Shown here: positions 33,819 through 43,289 of the stretch, piece after piece
Numbering within the stretch: the first letter of the stretch is position 1
How the letters are laid out: every line of letters begins with the position of its first letter
From: JBMHDW01 sp049889175
GTDB taxonomy: Bacteria; Pseudomonadota; Gammaproteobacteria; Comchoanobacterales; Comchoanobacteraceae
Direction: 5' to 3'
NCBI GenBank assembly: GCA_049889175.1
Contig: JBMHDW010000012.1
Location: forward strand, 115,756 to 179,755
DNA: 64,000 nt
The notes under the pieces: generated by a model
Database searches by the model: none
Seen by the model: only the letters and a program-made list of their open reading frames with translations
What the model was told of the DNA's origin: nothing
Program-made: the position numbers and the translations under genes

Positions 33819-36620
33819 ATGACAGCAACAATTGATAAACCCGAAATATCAGCGATAGAGTCCGTTTCATTTACACCAAACGTGTACAAAAGAGATCAAA
33901 GTACCGTTGTTTTTGATGCCGTAAAAATATACAACGCGATCAAAAATGCTTTTCTCGATGTAATGGAACAAGAGGATCTGAATCATACAAACCTGGATCA
34001 GCAAATACAAAAGGTAACACTAGGTGTTATCGATCTACTAAAAACAAAGTACCCATCGCTTTCTGTCATCTCTATAGAAGAAATACAAGATTCTGTAGAA
34101 GAAACATTAATGAGATCTGGCTTTTATCACGTTGCTAGATCTTACATACTTTATCGCAATGAGCGACAAAGCCAAAGACAAGAAGAGGCCATTAAAAACA
34201 TAAACATTAAAGAAGTCGATGGGACCTTAAAACCTTACAAAAACCGACGGTTTAAAAATATGCTGATAGAGTACAGTCAGCACCTAAAGGACATTAACAT
34301 TCCTCAAATCCTGCAAGAAGTTGAGCGTTCTATCTTTAATGGTATTGAGTATCGTGAAGTGCTTAATGCCATCATTCTTGCAATCAGAACAAAAATAGAA
34401 ATTAATCCTGATTATTCCTTTTTAGCCTCTCGTGTTACACGTCACATAGTCATTGAAGAAGCACTTAGCTTTTTTAAAGGCAAGCATACCAAAATAACGC
34501 CAGAGACAACAGACTACAGTGAATACTTTGAAAAATATTTAGACTCTGGAATTGCTCATGATCTCATTAACCCTAAAGTTAAGGAATTTGATTTAACAAG
34601 AATACAGTCAGCCCTACAGTGCGATAGAGATTTTCTTCTTTCTTATTTAAGTATTCAAACGCTTTATGACCGCTACTTCATACACGTTAATGATGAGCGC
34701 ATTGAGCTACCTCAATTTTTCTTTATGAGAGTGGCAATGGGGCTTTGTATGAATGAAGACGGAGATAAGACTGAAAAAGCCATTCAGTTTTACCATACAT
34801 TATCAAAACTAGAATACATGTGTTCAACACCAACATTATTTAATGCAGCAACCAATAGACCACAGCTTTCTAGTTGTTTTCTAACCACCATAGACGATGA
34901 TCTTAACGATATTTTTGGCGCTTTAAAAGACAATGCACTGCTGTCAAAATTTGCAGGTGGAATTGGCAATGACTGGTCAAACGTTCGCGCAGCACGATCG
35001 AAGATTAAATCAACCAACGGTAGTTCAGATGGAATCGTACCATTTCTTAATGTTGCCGATGCTACAGCTATTGCCGTGAACCAAGGCGGTAAAAGAAAAG
35101 GTGCGGTTTGCGCTTATTTGACAACATGGCATATGGATATTTTTGAATTTCTGGATCTCCGAAAAAACACTGGTGATGATAGACGTCGAACTCATGATAT
35201 GAATACAGCTAACTGGATACCTGACTTATTTATGAGCCGCGTACGAAAGAAAGAAAACTGGACACTTTTCTCACCAGATGAAGTGCCAGGCTTACACAGT
35301 GCATTTGGTCAAGCATTTAAAGAACTCTATGAATCATACGAAGCCAAAGCACAACAGGGACTGATACGGAGCAAAACAGTACCCGCCCAAAAACTCTGGC
35401 GAAAAATGCTGAGTATGCTTTTTGAAACTGGCCATCCATGGTTAACATTCAAAGACCCATGTAATGAACGCTCGCCCCAGCGTGGCAATCCCAATGCTCC
35501 AGGATCCATTAATTCATCTAATTTATGTACAGAGATAACACTCAATACCACACCAGGCCCAGATGGCGAGGTTGCCGTGTGTAATTTAGGTAGCATTAAC
35601 CTAGTGAAACATCTGGATCAAAACAATGAATTAGATAAGCAAAAACTTAAAGCAACGATTCATCAGGCAGTCAGACTTCTGGATAACGTTATTGATATGA
35701 ACTACTACACGATACCACAGGCAAAAAACGCAAACATGCGTCACCGACCAGTGGGCCTTGGTATTATGGGATTTCAAGACGTTCTCTACCGAAAAAAATT
35801 AGCTTATGACAGCCAAGAAGCGATTACATTTGCTGATAGATCTATGGAACTGATTAGTTACTATGCTATTGAAGCGAGCATTCAACTTGCCAAAGAGCGT
35901 GGCACTTACCCGAGCTATGAAGGCTCACAGTGGTCAAAAGGGCTACTACCAATAGACACGATCAAATTACTCAGAGATATTCGTGAAGAAGGTGAGCTGA
36001 ATATGGATGAAACAACTACACTTGATTGGGAACCTATTCGCCAAGCATTAAAGCAACACGGCATACGTAATTCAAACATCATGGCTATTGCACCAACAGC
36101 AACCATTTCAAATATCTGTGGTGTCTCTCAGTCGATAGAGCCGATATATCAGCACTTATTCGTAAAGTCGAATATGTCTGGTGAATTCACCATCATTAAC
36201 CAGTACCTCATAGACGCACTAAAAGAGGCTGGTATTTGGGATCGGGATATGATGCTGGATATTAAGTTTCACAATGGATCAATCCAAGCCATCAATAGAA
36301 TCCCTCAGGACATTAAAGATCGGTTTAGAACAGCTTTTGAAATTAACCCCAAATATTTAGTAGATTGTGCCTCTCGACGACAAAAATGGATTGATCAAAG
36401 TCAATCGTTGAACCTGTACATGGAGCAAGCATCCGGCAAGAAACTTGATGAGCTCTACCAACATGCTTGGCTATCTGGTTTGAAAACAACCTACTATCTA
36501 AGATCATTAGGCGCTACTAATGCAGAAAGGTCTACAGTTACCGACGGCGCACTTAATGCAGTAAATAAAACACCCAATATCTGTAGTATTGATAACCCTG
36601 ACTGTGAAGCCTGTCAGTAA
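33819..36620 (+). CDS. nrdA: Ribonucleoside-diphosphate reductase class I, alpha subunit
   Basis: Catalytic subunit reducing NDPs to dNDPs. At 933 residues it is longer than E. coli NrdA (761) because the N-terminus carries an ATP-cone (VYKRDQSTVVFDAVKIYNAI, ~22-120) and probably a second, degenerate cone (~135-225), the arrangement of NrdA with extended N-terminus such as in Pseudomonas. The active-site residues are visible: the redox Cys in LSSCFLTT, NLCTEI with the thiyl-radical Cys, and AVCNLGSINL. The C-terminal reducing pair is CEACQ at the very end. GGAG upstream of the ATG. It is followed 15 bp later by nrdB. Confidence 0.97.
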   Translation: MTATIDKPEISAIESVSFTPNVYKRDQSTVVFDAVKIYNAIKNAFLDVMEQEDLNHTNLDQQIQKVTLGVIDLLKTKYPSLSVISIEEIQDSVEETLMRSGFYHVARSYILYRNERQSQRQEEAIKNINIKEVDGTLKPYKNRRFKNMLIEYSQHLKDINIPQILQEVERSIFNGIEYREVLNAIILAIRTKIEINPDYSFLASRVTRHIVIEEALSFFKGKHTKITPETTDYSEYFEKYLDSGIAHDLINPKVKEFDLTRIQSALQCDRDFLLSYLSIQTLYDRYFIHVNDERIELPQFFFMRVAMGLCMNEDGDKTEKAIQFYHTLSKLEYMCSTPTLFNAATNRPQLSSCFLTTIDDDLNDIFGALKDNALLSKFAGGIGNDWSNVRAARSKIKSTNGSSDGIVPFLNVADATAIAVNQGGKRKGAVCAYLTTWHMDIFEFLDLRKNTGDDRRRTHDMNTANWIPDLFMSRVRKKENWTLFSPDEVPGLHSAFGQAFKELYESYEAKAQQGLIRSKTVPAQKLWRKMLSMLFETGHPWLTFKDPCNERSPQRGNPNAPGSINSSNLCTEITLNTTPGPDGEVAVCNLGSINLVKHLDQNNELDKQKLKATIHQAVRLLDNVIDMNYYTIPQAKNANMRHRPVGLGIMGFQDVLYRKKLAYDSQEAITFADRSMELISYYAIEASIQLAKERGTYPSYEGSQWSKGLLPIDTIKLLRDIREEGELNMDETTTLDWEPIRQALKQHGIRNSNIMAIAPTATISNICGVSQSIEPIYQHLFVKSNMSGEFTIINQYLIDALKEAGIWDRDMMLDIKFHNGSIQAINRIPQDIKDRFRTAFEINPKYLVDCASRRQKWIDQSQSLNLYMEQASGKKLDELYQHAWLSGLKTTYYLRSLGATNAERSTVTDGALNAVNKTPNICSIDNPDCEACQ

Positions 36621-36635
36621 ACTTAAGGAGTAACC

Positions 36636-37709
36636 ATGAGTAACACAAATAATGTCACTGGAATTGAGTCCATTCAATTAGGTGAAAAAAGAGTAGACGT
36701 CTCTGAGAAGATGATTATCAATGCAACATGCGACGTCAATCAACTTGTCCCATTTAAATATAAATGGGCATGGGAGAAGTACAAACAAGGGTGTGCAAAC
36801 CATTGGATGCCTGATGAAATTAGTATGGCTGCAGATATTAAGCTATATAATGATCCAGAGGCACTCAGTGATGATGAACGCACCATTATCAAAAGAAACC
36901 TTGGCTTCTTTTCAACAGCTGACTCGCTTGTTGCCAATAACTTAGTCCTAGCACTGTACCGCCATATAACCAATCCAGAATGCCGCCAATACCTTCTCAG
37001 ACAAGCATTCGAAGAGGCAGTACACACACAATCATACCAACATATTATAGAAAGTCTTGGTTTAGACGAGGGTGAAATTTTTAATATGTATCGGGAAATA
37101 CCATGCGTAGCAGATAAAGCCAATTGGGCCTTGCCATTCACCCAAGGGCTTGCTGACCCTGATTTTAAAACAGGTACATTTGAAGCTGATCAATTATTAC
37201 TAAGAAACTTAATCGTGTATTATTTGGTGCTTGAAGGCATATTCTTTTATGTTGGTTTTGTTCAAATTCTATCTATGGGTAGACGTAATATCATGACGGG
37301 TACTTCAGAGCAGTTCCAATATATTTTACGAGATGAATCTATGCATCTCAATTTTGGGGTTGACTTGGTGAATGCCATTATTGCTGAAAATCCACACCTC
37401 TGGACTGATGAACTTAAGAAAGAAGTAACACAACTCATCGAGCAAGGTGTTGACTTAGAATACCGTTATGCTGAAGAAACCATGCCCAACGGTATTTTGG
37501 GATTAAATAAGGAAATGTTCAAAGATTACTTGCAATTTATTGGCAACAGAAGACTTGGGCAAATAGGTCTTTCACCACTTTATCCAGGGGCTCAAAACCC
37601 ATTTGAATGGATGAGTGAAATGATGGATTTGAAAAAAGAAAAGAACTTCTTTGAGACAAGAGTTACTGAATACCAAACTGGCGGTGCACTCGATTGGGAT
37701 GATGAATAA
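36636..37709 (+). CDS. nrdB: Ribonucleoside-diphosphate reductase class I, beta subunit
   Basis: Radical-generating subunit, 357 residues, with a diiron/tyrosyl centre. The ligand and radical residues are present: FSTADSL (first Asp), FEEAVHTQSYQHI (Glu, His and the radical Tyr in the classical ExxHxxxY spacing), and EGIFFYVGF and DESMHLNF for the later Glu and His. This is a standard tyrosine-type class Ia beta subunit. The C-terminal tail ends EYQTGGALDWDDE, which docks into NrdA. The stop overlaps the start of miaA by 8 bp. Confidence 0.97.
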   Translation: MSNTNNVTGIESIQLGEKRVDVSEKMIINATCDVNQLVPFKYKWAWEKYKQGCANHWMPDEISMAADIKLYNDPEALSDDERTIIKRNLGFFSTADSLVANNLVLALYRHITNPECRQYLLRQAFEEAVHTQSYQHIIESLGLDEGEIFNMYREIPCVADKANWALPFTQGLADPDFKTGTFEADQLLLRNLIVYYLVLEGIFFYVGFVQILSMGRRNIMTGTSEQFQYILRDESMHLNFGVDLVNAIIAENPHLWTDELKKEVTQLIEQGVDLEYRYAEETMPNGILGLNKEMFKDYLQFIGNRRLGQIGLSPLYPGAQNPFEWMSEMMDLKKEKNFFETRVTEYQTGGALDWDDE

Positions 37710-38640
37710 GGCACTTTCTTACATTCAAATTCTTGGACCAACAGCAACTGGTAAGACCGATCTTGCCATTGCTTTGGCTCAAAACATACCCAGTGAAATC
37801 ATTAGCGTTGATTCAGTGATGGTTTACACTGGGTTTGATATTGGCTCTGCAAAACCCAATCTTGAAGAAAGGCAAGGTATCATCCATCATCTTATTGATA
37901 TTGGAAGGCCTGATGCCTTAACTTTTGATGGCTATCAATTTTGCGAACAAGCAACTTTGCTGATTGAGGATATTCATAAACGAAATAAAGTACCAATCTT
38001 AACGGGTGGGACGATGCTTTATGCACATTTACTCAATCATATTTATCATCAAGGAATGCCACCCAAGGATCATGAGCTCAGATCATTATTACATGAGCGA
38101 GCAAAAACAGAAGGTATTGAGTGTTTGTATCACGAACTAATTACTGTAAAGCCAACAGCCAAAAGTGAGATAATGCCCAATGACGCCGTAAGAATAATCA
38201 GAAATCTTGAAATTGAATATTCAACACAAAAGCAGCAACAAAAACCCGTACATCAACTTGACCCATACCTAATACATATACACGTTGACCAGAGAAGTGA
38301 GCACATCAGCCATATGTCCAAACGCTTTGATCAAATGATTGGTAGTGGATTCATTGATGAACTAGAAGAGCTCCGTTTGCTGTATCAAAAGATCCCACAT
38401 CATCCTGTTTTTAAAAGCATTGGTTACCATGAAGGCATGCAATATCTGAGTGGCCTTATAAATAAAGAGTCGTTTGTAGAGCGTTCAAAAATTGCAACTA
38501 GACAATACGCAAAAAAGCAAATGACATGGCTAAGATCTTGGAAAACAAAACCACATCAAAGTTTACAATGGAGCCCTCATTCGCCATTTGAAGTTGAAAC
38601 TCTAACAAACAAAATTAAAACAGAGATGAGTAAACATTAA
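37702..38640 (+). CDS. miaA: tRNA dimethylallyltransferase MiaA
   Basis: Transfers a dimethylallyl group to A37 of UNN-reading tRNAs, the substrate for MiaB. P-loop LGPTATGKTDLA, the DSVMVYTGFDIGSAKP dimethylallyl-binding motif, and the C-terminal KSIGYHEGMQYL and TRQYAKKQMTWLR tRNA-binding segments. The start chosen is ATG at 37702 (MNKALSYIQ), giving ~312 residues as in the family; ATG at 37699 is equally possible, and the frame stays open upstream into nrdB. It overlaps the nrdB stop by 8 bp and is the first gene of the miaA-hfq-hflX-hflKC block. Confidence 0.96.
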   Translation: MNKALSYIQILGPTATGKTDLAIALAQNIPSEIISVDSVMVYTGFDIGSAKPNLEERQGIIHHLIDIGRPDALTFDGYQFCEQATLLIEDIHKRNKVPILTGGTMLYAHLLNHIYHQGMPPKDHELRSLLHERAKTEGIECLYHELITVKPTAKSEIMPNDAVRIIRNLEIEYSTQKQQQKPVHQLDPYLIHIHVDQRSEHISHMSKRFDQMIGSGFIDELEELRLLYQKIPHHPVFKSIGYHEGMQYLSGLINKESFVERSKIATRQYAKKQMTWLRSWKTKPHQSLQWSPHSPFEVETLTNKIKTEMSKH

Positions 38641-38728
38641 AAATCGTTTTATTTATACCATCGATGTGTTACACTTTTTTGCAATTGAAGTGAATCAATG
38701 TACTTATATTTAATAACCAGGAGATAAC

Positions 38729-39013
38729 ATGAACAAAGGTCACATTTTACAAGACCCATTCCTTAATACATTACGCCGCCAACGCGTTCCAGTATCCATT
38801 TACTTAACCAATGGTATTAAGCTTCAAGGTCATGTTGCTGCGTTTGATCAGTACGTTGTATTACTTAAAAACAATACCAAGCAAATGGTATTCAAGCATG
38901 CGATTGCAACCATCGTCCCATCGAGAAATGTAGTGTGGAATGAAGATGAGGATGAAAACATGAATCAAGCTGGGTTGCCACAAGAAGATATTGAGCAAAT
39001 TGAAAACTACTAA
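38729..39013 (+). CDS. hfq: RNA chaperone Hfq
   Basis: Hexameric Sm-like chaperone that pairs small RNAs with mRNAs. The 94-residue protein has the Sm1 motif LQDPFLNTLRRQRVPVSIYLTNGIKLQGHV and Sm2 with VFKHAIATIVPSR (family: YKHAISTVVP). The proximal-face residues are conserved. The acidic C-terminal tail (NEDEDENMNQAG) is short. AGGAG Shine-Dalgarno. It overlaps the hflX start by 23 bp. Confidence 0.97.
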   Translation: MNKGHILQDPFLNTLRRQRVPVSIYLTNGIKLQGHVAAFDQYVVLLKNNTKQMVFKHAIATIVPSRNVVWNEDEDENMNQAGLPQEDIEQIENY

Positions 39014-40175
39014 TCCAGTCATCATTGTATACTTGGGTTTGCCAAGAAAGTTAAACCCAACATCATTGCAGGAATTTTCAGCGCTATGTAATAGTGCTGA
39101 TATTCCTGTTGTGTTTTGTATGAAACACAAACTCAAATCCATTCACCCGTCAACCTTCTGCAGCCCTTCGTTTGCACAAACTATTCGGCAAATTTGTGAA
39201 GAGCTCCCTTGCGTGGGGGAAATTGTTTTTAGTTGCCCACTACCTGCAGACAAACAAAGAAATCTAGTCCGGATCATTAATCGACCAATTGTCGACATTG
39301 AAGACCTTATTCTCGCCATATTTGCGCAACGGGCACAATCAAAAGAAGGTAAGCTACAGGTAGAATATGCTCAATACCAACACTTAAAAAGCAAATTAAT
39401 TCGGGGATGGACACACCTAGAGCGCCAAAAAGGTGGGATTGGTTTAAGAGGACCAGGTGAAACTCAACTTGAACTTGACCGACGAATGATTCAAGAGCGC
39501 ATCGATACCATCAAATCCAAATTAAAGAGAATAGAGCGCTCCCGAGTAGAAAATAGAAAGCTTAGTCAAAAACGAAATACACCAACAATAGCCTTGGTTG
39601 GGTATACCAACGCAGGTAAATCAACATTATTTCAGCGGCTCACACAAAAAGATACATTAGCTGAAGATAAATTATTTATGACATTAGACCCACTTAAAGC
39701 TAAAATATCAATCGATCCCTTTAATGAAATCATCATCACAGATACAGTCGGCTTTATTCATCACTTGCCAGAGGCACTGGTCACCGCTTTTAAAGCAACA
39801 TTACAAGAAATTACGCATGCTGATTTACTTATCATTGTGCACAATGGGCTGGAAGATTGGCAAAGTCAAAAACAATATATATATAAAATACTTGAAGAAA
39901 TTAATGCTCATAACGTACCAGCCATACAAGTCTTAAATAAAACAGATAAAGTACAGAATCATGCCAATCTATTAAATATTTCTGCAACAACTGGCCATGG
40001 CATCCAACAATTGGTAAAAAAAATATCATCAACACTTGTTACCAACAATCATATTCAACGCATCATTATCTCTTATGAAAACCACAACCTGTATTTACAG
40101 ATCAATAAGCAACACACTGTCATTAATACAAGACTTACCGAAAAAGGTTGGGAAGTGATTTATATTAAAGTATAA
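38991..40175 (+). CDS. hflX: GTPase HflX
   Basis: Ribosome-associated GTPase that splits or rescues stalled ribosomes. The 394-residue protein (E. coli 426) has the HflX domain with QVEYAQYQHLKSKLIRGWTHLERQKGGIGLRGPGETQLELDRR and the G domain: G1 GYTNAGKST (~204), G3 DTVGF, G4 NKTDK. The start is a TTG at 38991 within the hfq 3' end. It retains the family N-terminal beta strand (PVIIVYLGLP), so this non-ATG start is preferred over later codons. The C-terminal domain is trimmed. hflK normally follows directly, but here a 649-codon gene intervenes. Confidence 0.94.
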   Translation: MSKLKTTNPVIIVYLGLPRKLNPTSLQEFSALCNSADIPVVFCMKHKLKSIHPSTFCSPSFAQTIRQICEELPCVGEIVFSCPLPADKQRNLVRIINRPIVDIEDLILAIFAQRAQSKEGKLQVEYAQYQHLKSKLIRGWTHLERQKGGIGLRGPGETQLELDRRMIQERIDTIKSKLKRIERSRVENRKLSQKRNTPTIALVGYTNAGKSTLFQRLTQKDTLAEDKLFMTLDPLKAKISIDPFNEIIITDTVGFIHHLPEALVTAFKATLQEITHADLLIIVHNGLEDWQSQKQYIYKILEEINAHNVPAIQVLNKTDKVQNHANLLNISATTGHGIQQLVKKISSTLVTNNHIQRIIISYENHNLYLQINKQHTVINTRLTEKGWEVIYIKV

Positions 40176-40187
40176 TTTAATGTTTTT

Positions 40188-40216
40188 TTGCATATTTTTG
40201 GTTTTTGTGCTATAAT
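40188..40216 (+). promoter_or_regulatory. Strong promoter for the gene inserted between hflX and hflK
   Basis: TTGCAT (40188-40193), 17-nt spacer, perfect TATAAT (40211-40216) preceded by an extended TGC. It starts 12 bases after the hflX stop and leads to the unknown gene at 40238, giving it independent expression within an otherwise conserved operon. Confidence 0.65.
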
Positions 40217-40237
40217 ACAACCATATAAGGTTGGAAT

Positions 40238-42187
40238 ATGGCAAAACACAATATAACATTTTTTTCTGCAGAGAATAATATTATTCAAAAGGTTGATAGT
40301 AGCGTTGAATATGATAAGTCTCTTTGGGATCAAGTTATCGCTGTGAGAAAAGTAGAACAAAGCAACTTAAGGCTAATTTATGAGACCATCACAGATACAG
40401 AAAATAATAACATGCCACCTGAACAAATTGAATTCATGGAAGATTTGTTTGATGAAATTGAAAAAAAATCAAAAGGAAAGACCACGTTTATCCAAAAAAA
40501 GATCATCAACTTAATCAACAACAACATCAAAGTTCATGAAAAAATTCATAACAGATATGACAACGAGTTCAACGGCGATAAGAAGGTATCATTTGATGAC
40601 ATCCTAGGGTGGTATGAAAAATTACCAGAAAAAGACACGAGAGATAAATTTTATACTGAAGTATTTGCTGATATTTTCAGTTCAATATTTAAGGTTTTAG
40701 AAAATATATTGTACTTTGAGTATCACGCAAAAAATGATGATCCAAGCACTTTGAGCAATAAAATTGCAACTGCTATATTTCTCTATGAGGTAACTCATGC
40801 CATTATTATTAGTACATTTATTATCCCCATATCAAAAATTTTAGGTTCAACACATGAACTGGCTATAATGGCAGTTTTGGATATTCTTATGTTACTAAAG
40901 TTAGCTATAGTTTTATCTTTTAGAACTTTAGATACTATTATCTATCTCAGCACACTAGGCCAAGTTAACCCACAAACAGCTGAAAAAATTGAAAAAGCTT
41001 TAAGTGATTTTGAGCATGCAAGTCAAAAACATCAAGATCTAAGGGGTGGTAATATATTTTATGATGCACGAATAAAGGTCTGGAATCATGCATTTAATAC
41101 CATGGTAAACACACTCTTAAACAATGATACCAGAATTATTAAGACAAAAACTCAAGAAAAAACAGATTCAAAAAATAAAAATAGAGGAAAAGCAAGCTTG
41201 TATTTTCAAAAACGCAACATTCTTATGCTTCAACGCCTTTGTGAGAATAATAAAGATACACCCTGGTACGAAGCCGAACTTAATCTAAGCGGCTCAGGAT
41301 GTTTGAAGTTGGCATTTGAAGAACCTGTAATAGTAAAGGATAAGCGGAATAAAAGACATCTAGGCAAGTATGATATTTATATCGATGAAGTATATAATAC
41401 CATAAATATTGCCATTCATTCCTTTATAGATAATTCAGAAACTGCTCAAAATAATATTCAACGAAAAACCAATGATAAACAAATCGAATCAACACAGGCA
41501 CAACAAGAAGATGAAAACAGTGGTCAACGAAAAACCAATGATAACCACGTAAAACCAGATGATAAAAACAATGGTTTTTTTAATTCATTGTATTACATAT
41601 TTTGTAGTCAAGAAAAACAAAAGAATAGTGAAAAAAGTGTTAATGTTACAAAAAAACCAGCGCCCAAACACGAAGAAACGGACGTAGAATTATTAACCAA
41701 TTCTATTCGTGAATCATTAAAAACAATTTATGATAAACATACATTCAAAGATAAACCTAGTATTAACATTGCATTGATGACAAAAGCTGAAAATACTACA
41801 CTCAAAGCTGCCATGGAAGAGATCACAAGAAGCTCTAAATTTGGTCAGTATTATGAGGTTTATCATTCAAAAAACAACAATACGATGCGGCACTATTGGC
41901 AAAATAATTTTGGAAAGTTTTCTAAAATGTTTGAATACGAACTAGATGAGAACCTTGTTAAAAATAAAGAACAGAAAAACAGTCAACAGGACAAAACAAA
42001 TAGCAACACTGAAGAAAGTCAAATAAATAATACATTAAAACACATAAATAAGACATTAAAACAAAGACAAGTATGTCTGCTCCAATCAGAGAATATGATC
42101 GATAAGCTCAATCAAAAAGCATTTATCGATAATAAAAATATATCCATTATTCCTCCTCGACCCAAAACTTTAAGATCTCGAAGATAA
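40238..42187 (+). CDS. Unknown large protein with two central membrane helices, inserted between hflX and hflK
   Basis: A 649-residue protein of no recognised family. Residues 1-170 are polar and helical. Two adjacent hydrophobic helices lie at ~178-204 and ~208-232, so the chain probably forms a membrane hairpin with both ends in the cytoplasm. A long hydrophilic C-terminal part follows, with a low-complexity Asn/Lys/Gln-rich stretch around 400-440 where the hexapeptide QRKTND occurs twice. The C-terminus is basic (PPRPKTLRSRR). There is no signal peptide. It has its own promoter and a GGttGGA ribosome site, and it splits hflX from hflK, which are adjacent in most gammaproteobacteria. Function unknown; an effector-like or membrane-scaffold role is conceivable but not shown. 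Confidence 0.8.
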   Translation: MAKHNITFFSAENNIIQKVDSSVEYDKSLWDQVIAVRKVEQSNLRLIYETITDTENNNMPPEQIEFMEDLFDEIEKKSKGKTTFIQKKIINLINNNIKVHEKIHNRYDNEFNGDKKVSFDDILGWYEKLPEKDTRDKFYTEVFADIFSSIFKVLENILYFEYHAKNDDPSTLSNKIATAIFLYEVTHAIIISTFIIPISKILGSTHELAIMAVLDILMLLKLAIVLSFRTLDTIIYLSTLGQVNPQTAEKIEKALSDFEHASQKHQDLRGGNIFYDARIKVWNHAFNTMVNTLLNNDTRIIKTKTQEKTDSKNKNRGKASLYFQKRNILMLQRLCENNKDTPWYEAELNLSGSGCLKLAFEEPVIVKDKRNKRHLGKYDIYIDEVYNTINIAIHSFIDNSETAQNNIQRKTNDKQIESTQAQQEDENSGQRKTNDNHVKPDDKNNGFFNSLYYIFCSQEKQKNSEKSVNVTKKPAPKHEETDVELLTNSIRESLKTIYDKHTFKDKPSINIALMTKAENTTLKAAMEEITRSSKFGQYYEVYHSKNNNTMRHYWQNNFGKFSKMFEYELDENLVKNKEQKNSQQDKTNSNTEESQINNTLKHINKTLKQRQVCLLQSENMIDKLNQKAFIDNKNISIIPPRPKTLRSRR

Positions 42188-42254
42188 TAAAACAGTAAAA
42201 AGGATTGAAATAATTTGTGTGGGTGTTAGCATAAAAGCTGTCAAGGAGGACCAC

Positions 42255-43289
42255 ATGGATCAAGACCCAAATGATATATGGAATCGCAAGCGTAAGAGTA
42301 ACACTCCACCAAATTTAGATGAATGGTTTAAGAGTTTCTTTAAAAAAGCATCTGGTGATGGTGGTGGCATGTCAAAGCACACCAACATTCTTTTTATAGG
42401 GCTCTTAGTTGCAGTGTTGGTGATATTTGTATTAAGTGGATTTTACACCGTTAAACCAGGAGAAAAGGCATTGGTCTTACGTTTTGGCGCTTACACTGGT
42501 ACTGCTATTGATCCAGGTCTTAATTGGCGAATACCGGGCGTTGATGAGGTACGTATTGTCGAGACAATGATCAATGAACGTTATGATATCGGTAAAGAAG
42601 AAGCAGCTGAACCGATGATCACAAAAGATGAAAATATTATCGAGATCAGAGCTTTCGTACTATACAGAAAAGCTGAACCATACAAGTATCTTTTTGCAGG
42701 CGTTAACCCTGAAAAAAGTGTTGAACAAGCTGCTATGAGTGCAATGAGAGAAGTCTCTGGTTCTAACACCTTAAAACAGCTTCTTAATGATGATATGGCA
42801 AGCATCAATGAAAAAATTAAAAGTCGACTAGAAAGTATTCTAATGACATATGATTTAGGTATTGAGATTGTAAGCTTTAGCGTTGAAGAAACAAGAATTA
42901 GCGCAGAAGTTAAAGCTTCTTACATTGATGTTATGAAATCACGGGAACAGAAAGAAACACTGAAAAATGAAGGCATGAGGCAAAAAGAGAAAACCATTGA
43001 GGAAGCCAAGGGTAAAGCCAATGCAATTCGTATTGATGCAGACAAGAAAGCCATTAGCATTCGACAGGGCGCTCAAGCTCAGGTGCAAAAATTTAAGAAG
43101 CTTTTCGAAAGTGATGGTGATTACAACGCTGAAAAATACTTACCACAAATTAAGTATCGCTATATGACAAACACCAATAAACGTATTATGTCTAAAGCAC
43201 ACAAGATATATATATCCAAAGACAGCAGTAAATTCACATTGCCGCTGCCCACACTCTTAAATCAACATCAAAACGGAACCTTAGTATGA
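42255..43289 (+). CDS. hflK: FtsH protease modulator HflK
   Basis: SPFH/stomatin-family protein that with HflC cages the membrane protease FtsH. The start chosen is ATG at 42255, 5 nt after a strong AAGGAGGA, giving ~344 residues; upstream codons in the same frame have no ribosome site. N-terminal cytoplasmic tail (DQDPNDIWNRK, PPNLDEWFKSFF), a membrane helix (~46-66), then the SPFH domain beginning GFYTVKPGEKALVLRFGAY, and a C-terminal coiled coil rich in Lys/Glu. It overlaps the hflC start by 4 bp (ATGA). Confidence 0.93.
   Translation: MDQDPNDIWNRKRKSNTPPNLDEWFKSFFKKASGDGGGMSKHTNILFIGLLVAVLVIFVLSGFYTVKPGEKALVLRFGAYTGTAIDPGLNWRIPGVDEVRIVETMINERYDIGKEEAAEPMITKDENIIEIRAFVLYRKAEPYKYLFAGVNPEKSVEQAAMSAMREVSGSNTLKQLLNDDMASINEKIKSRLESILMTYDLGIEIVSFSVEETRISAEVKASYIDVMKSREQKETLKNEGMRQKEKTIEEAKGKANAIRIDADKKAISIRQGAQAQVQKFKKLFESDGDYNAEKYLPQIKYRYMTNTNKRIMSKAHKIYISKDSSKFTLPLPTLLNQHQNGTLV

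Noticed and set aside
36740..37141. 133-codon antisense frame opposite nrdB
   Set aside because: Shadow of nrdB; no motif or start signal.
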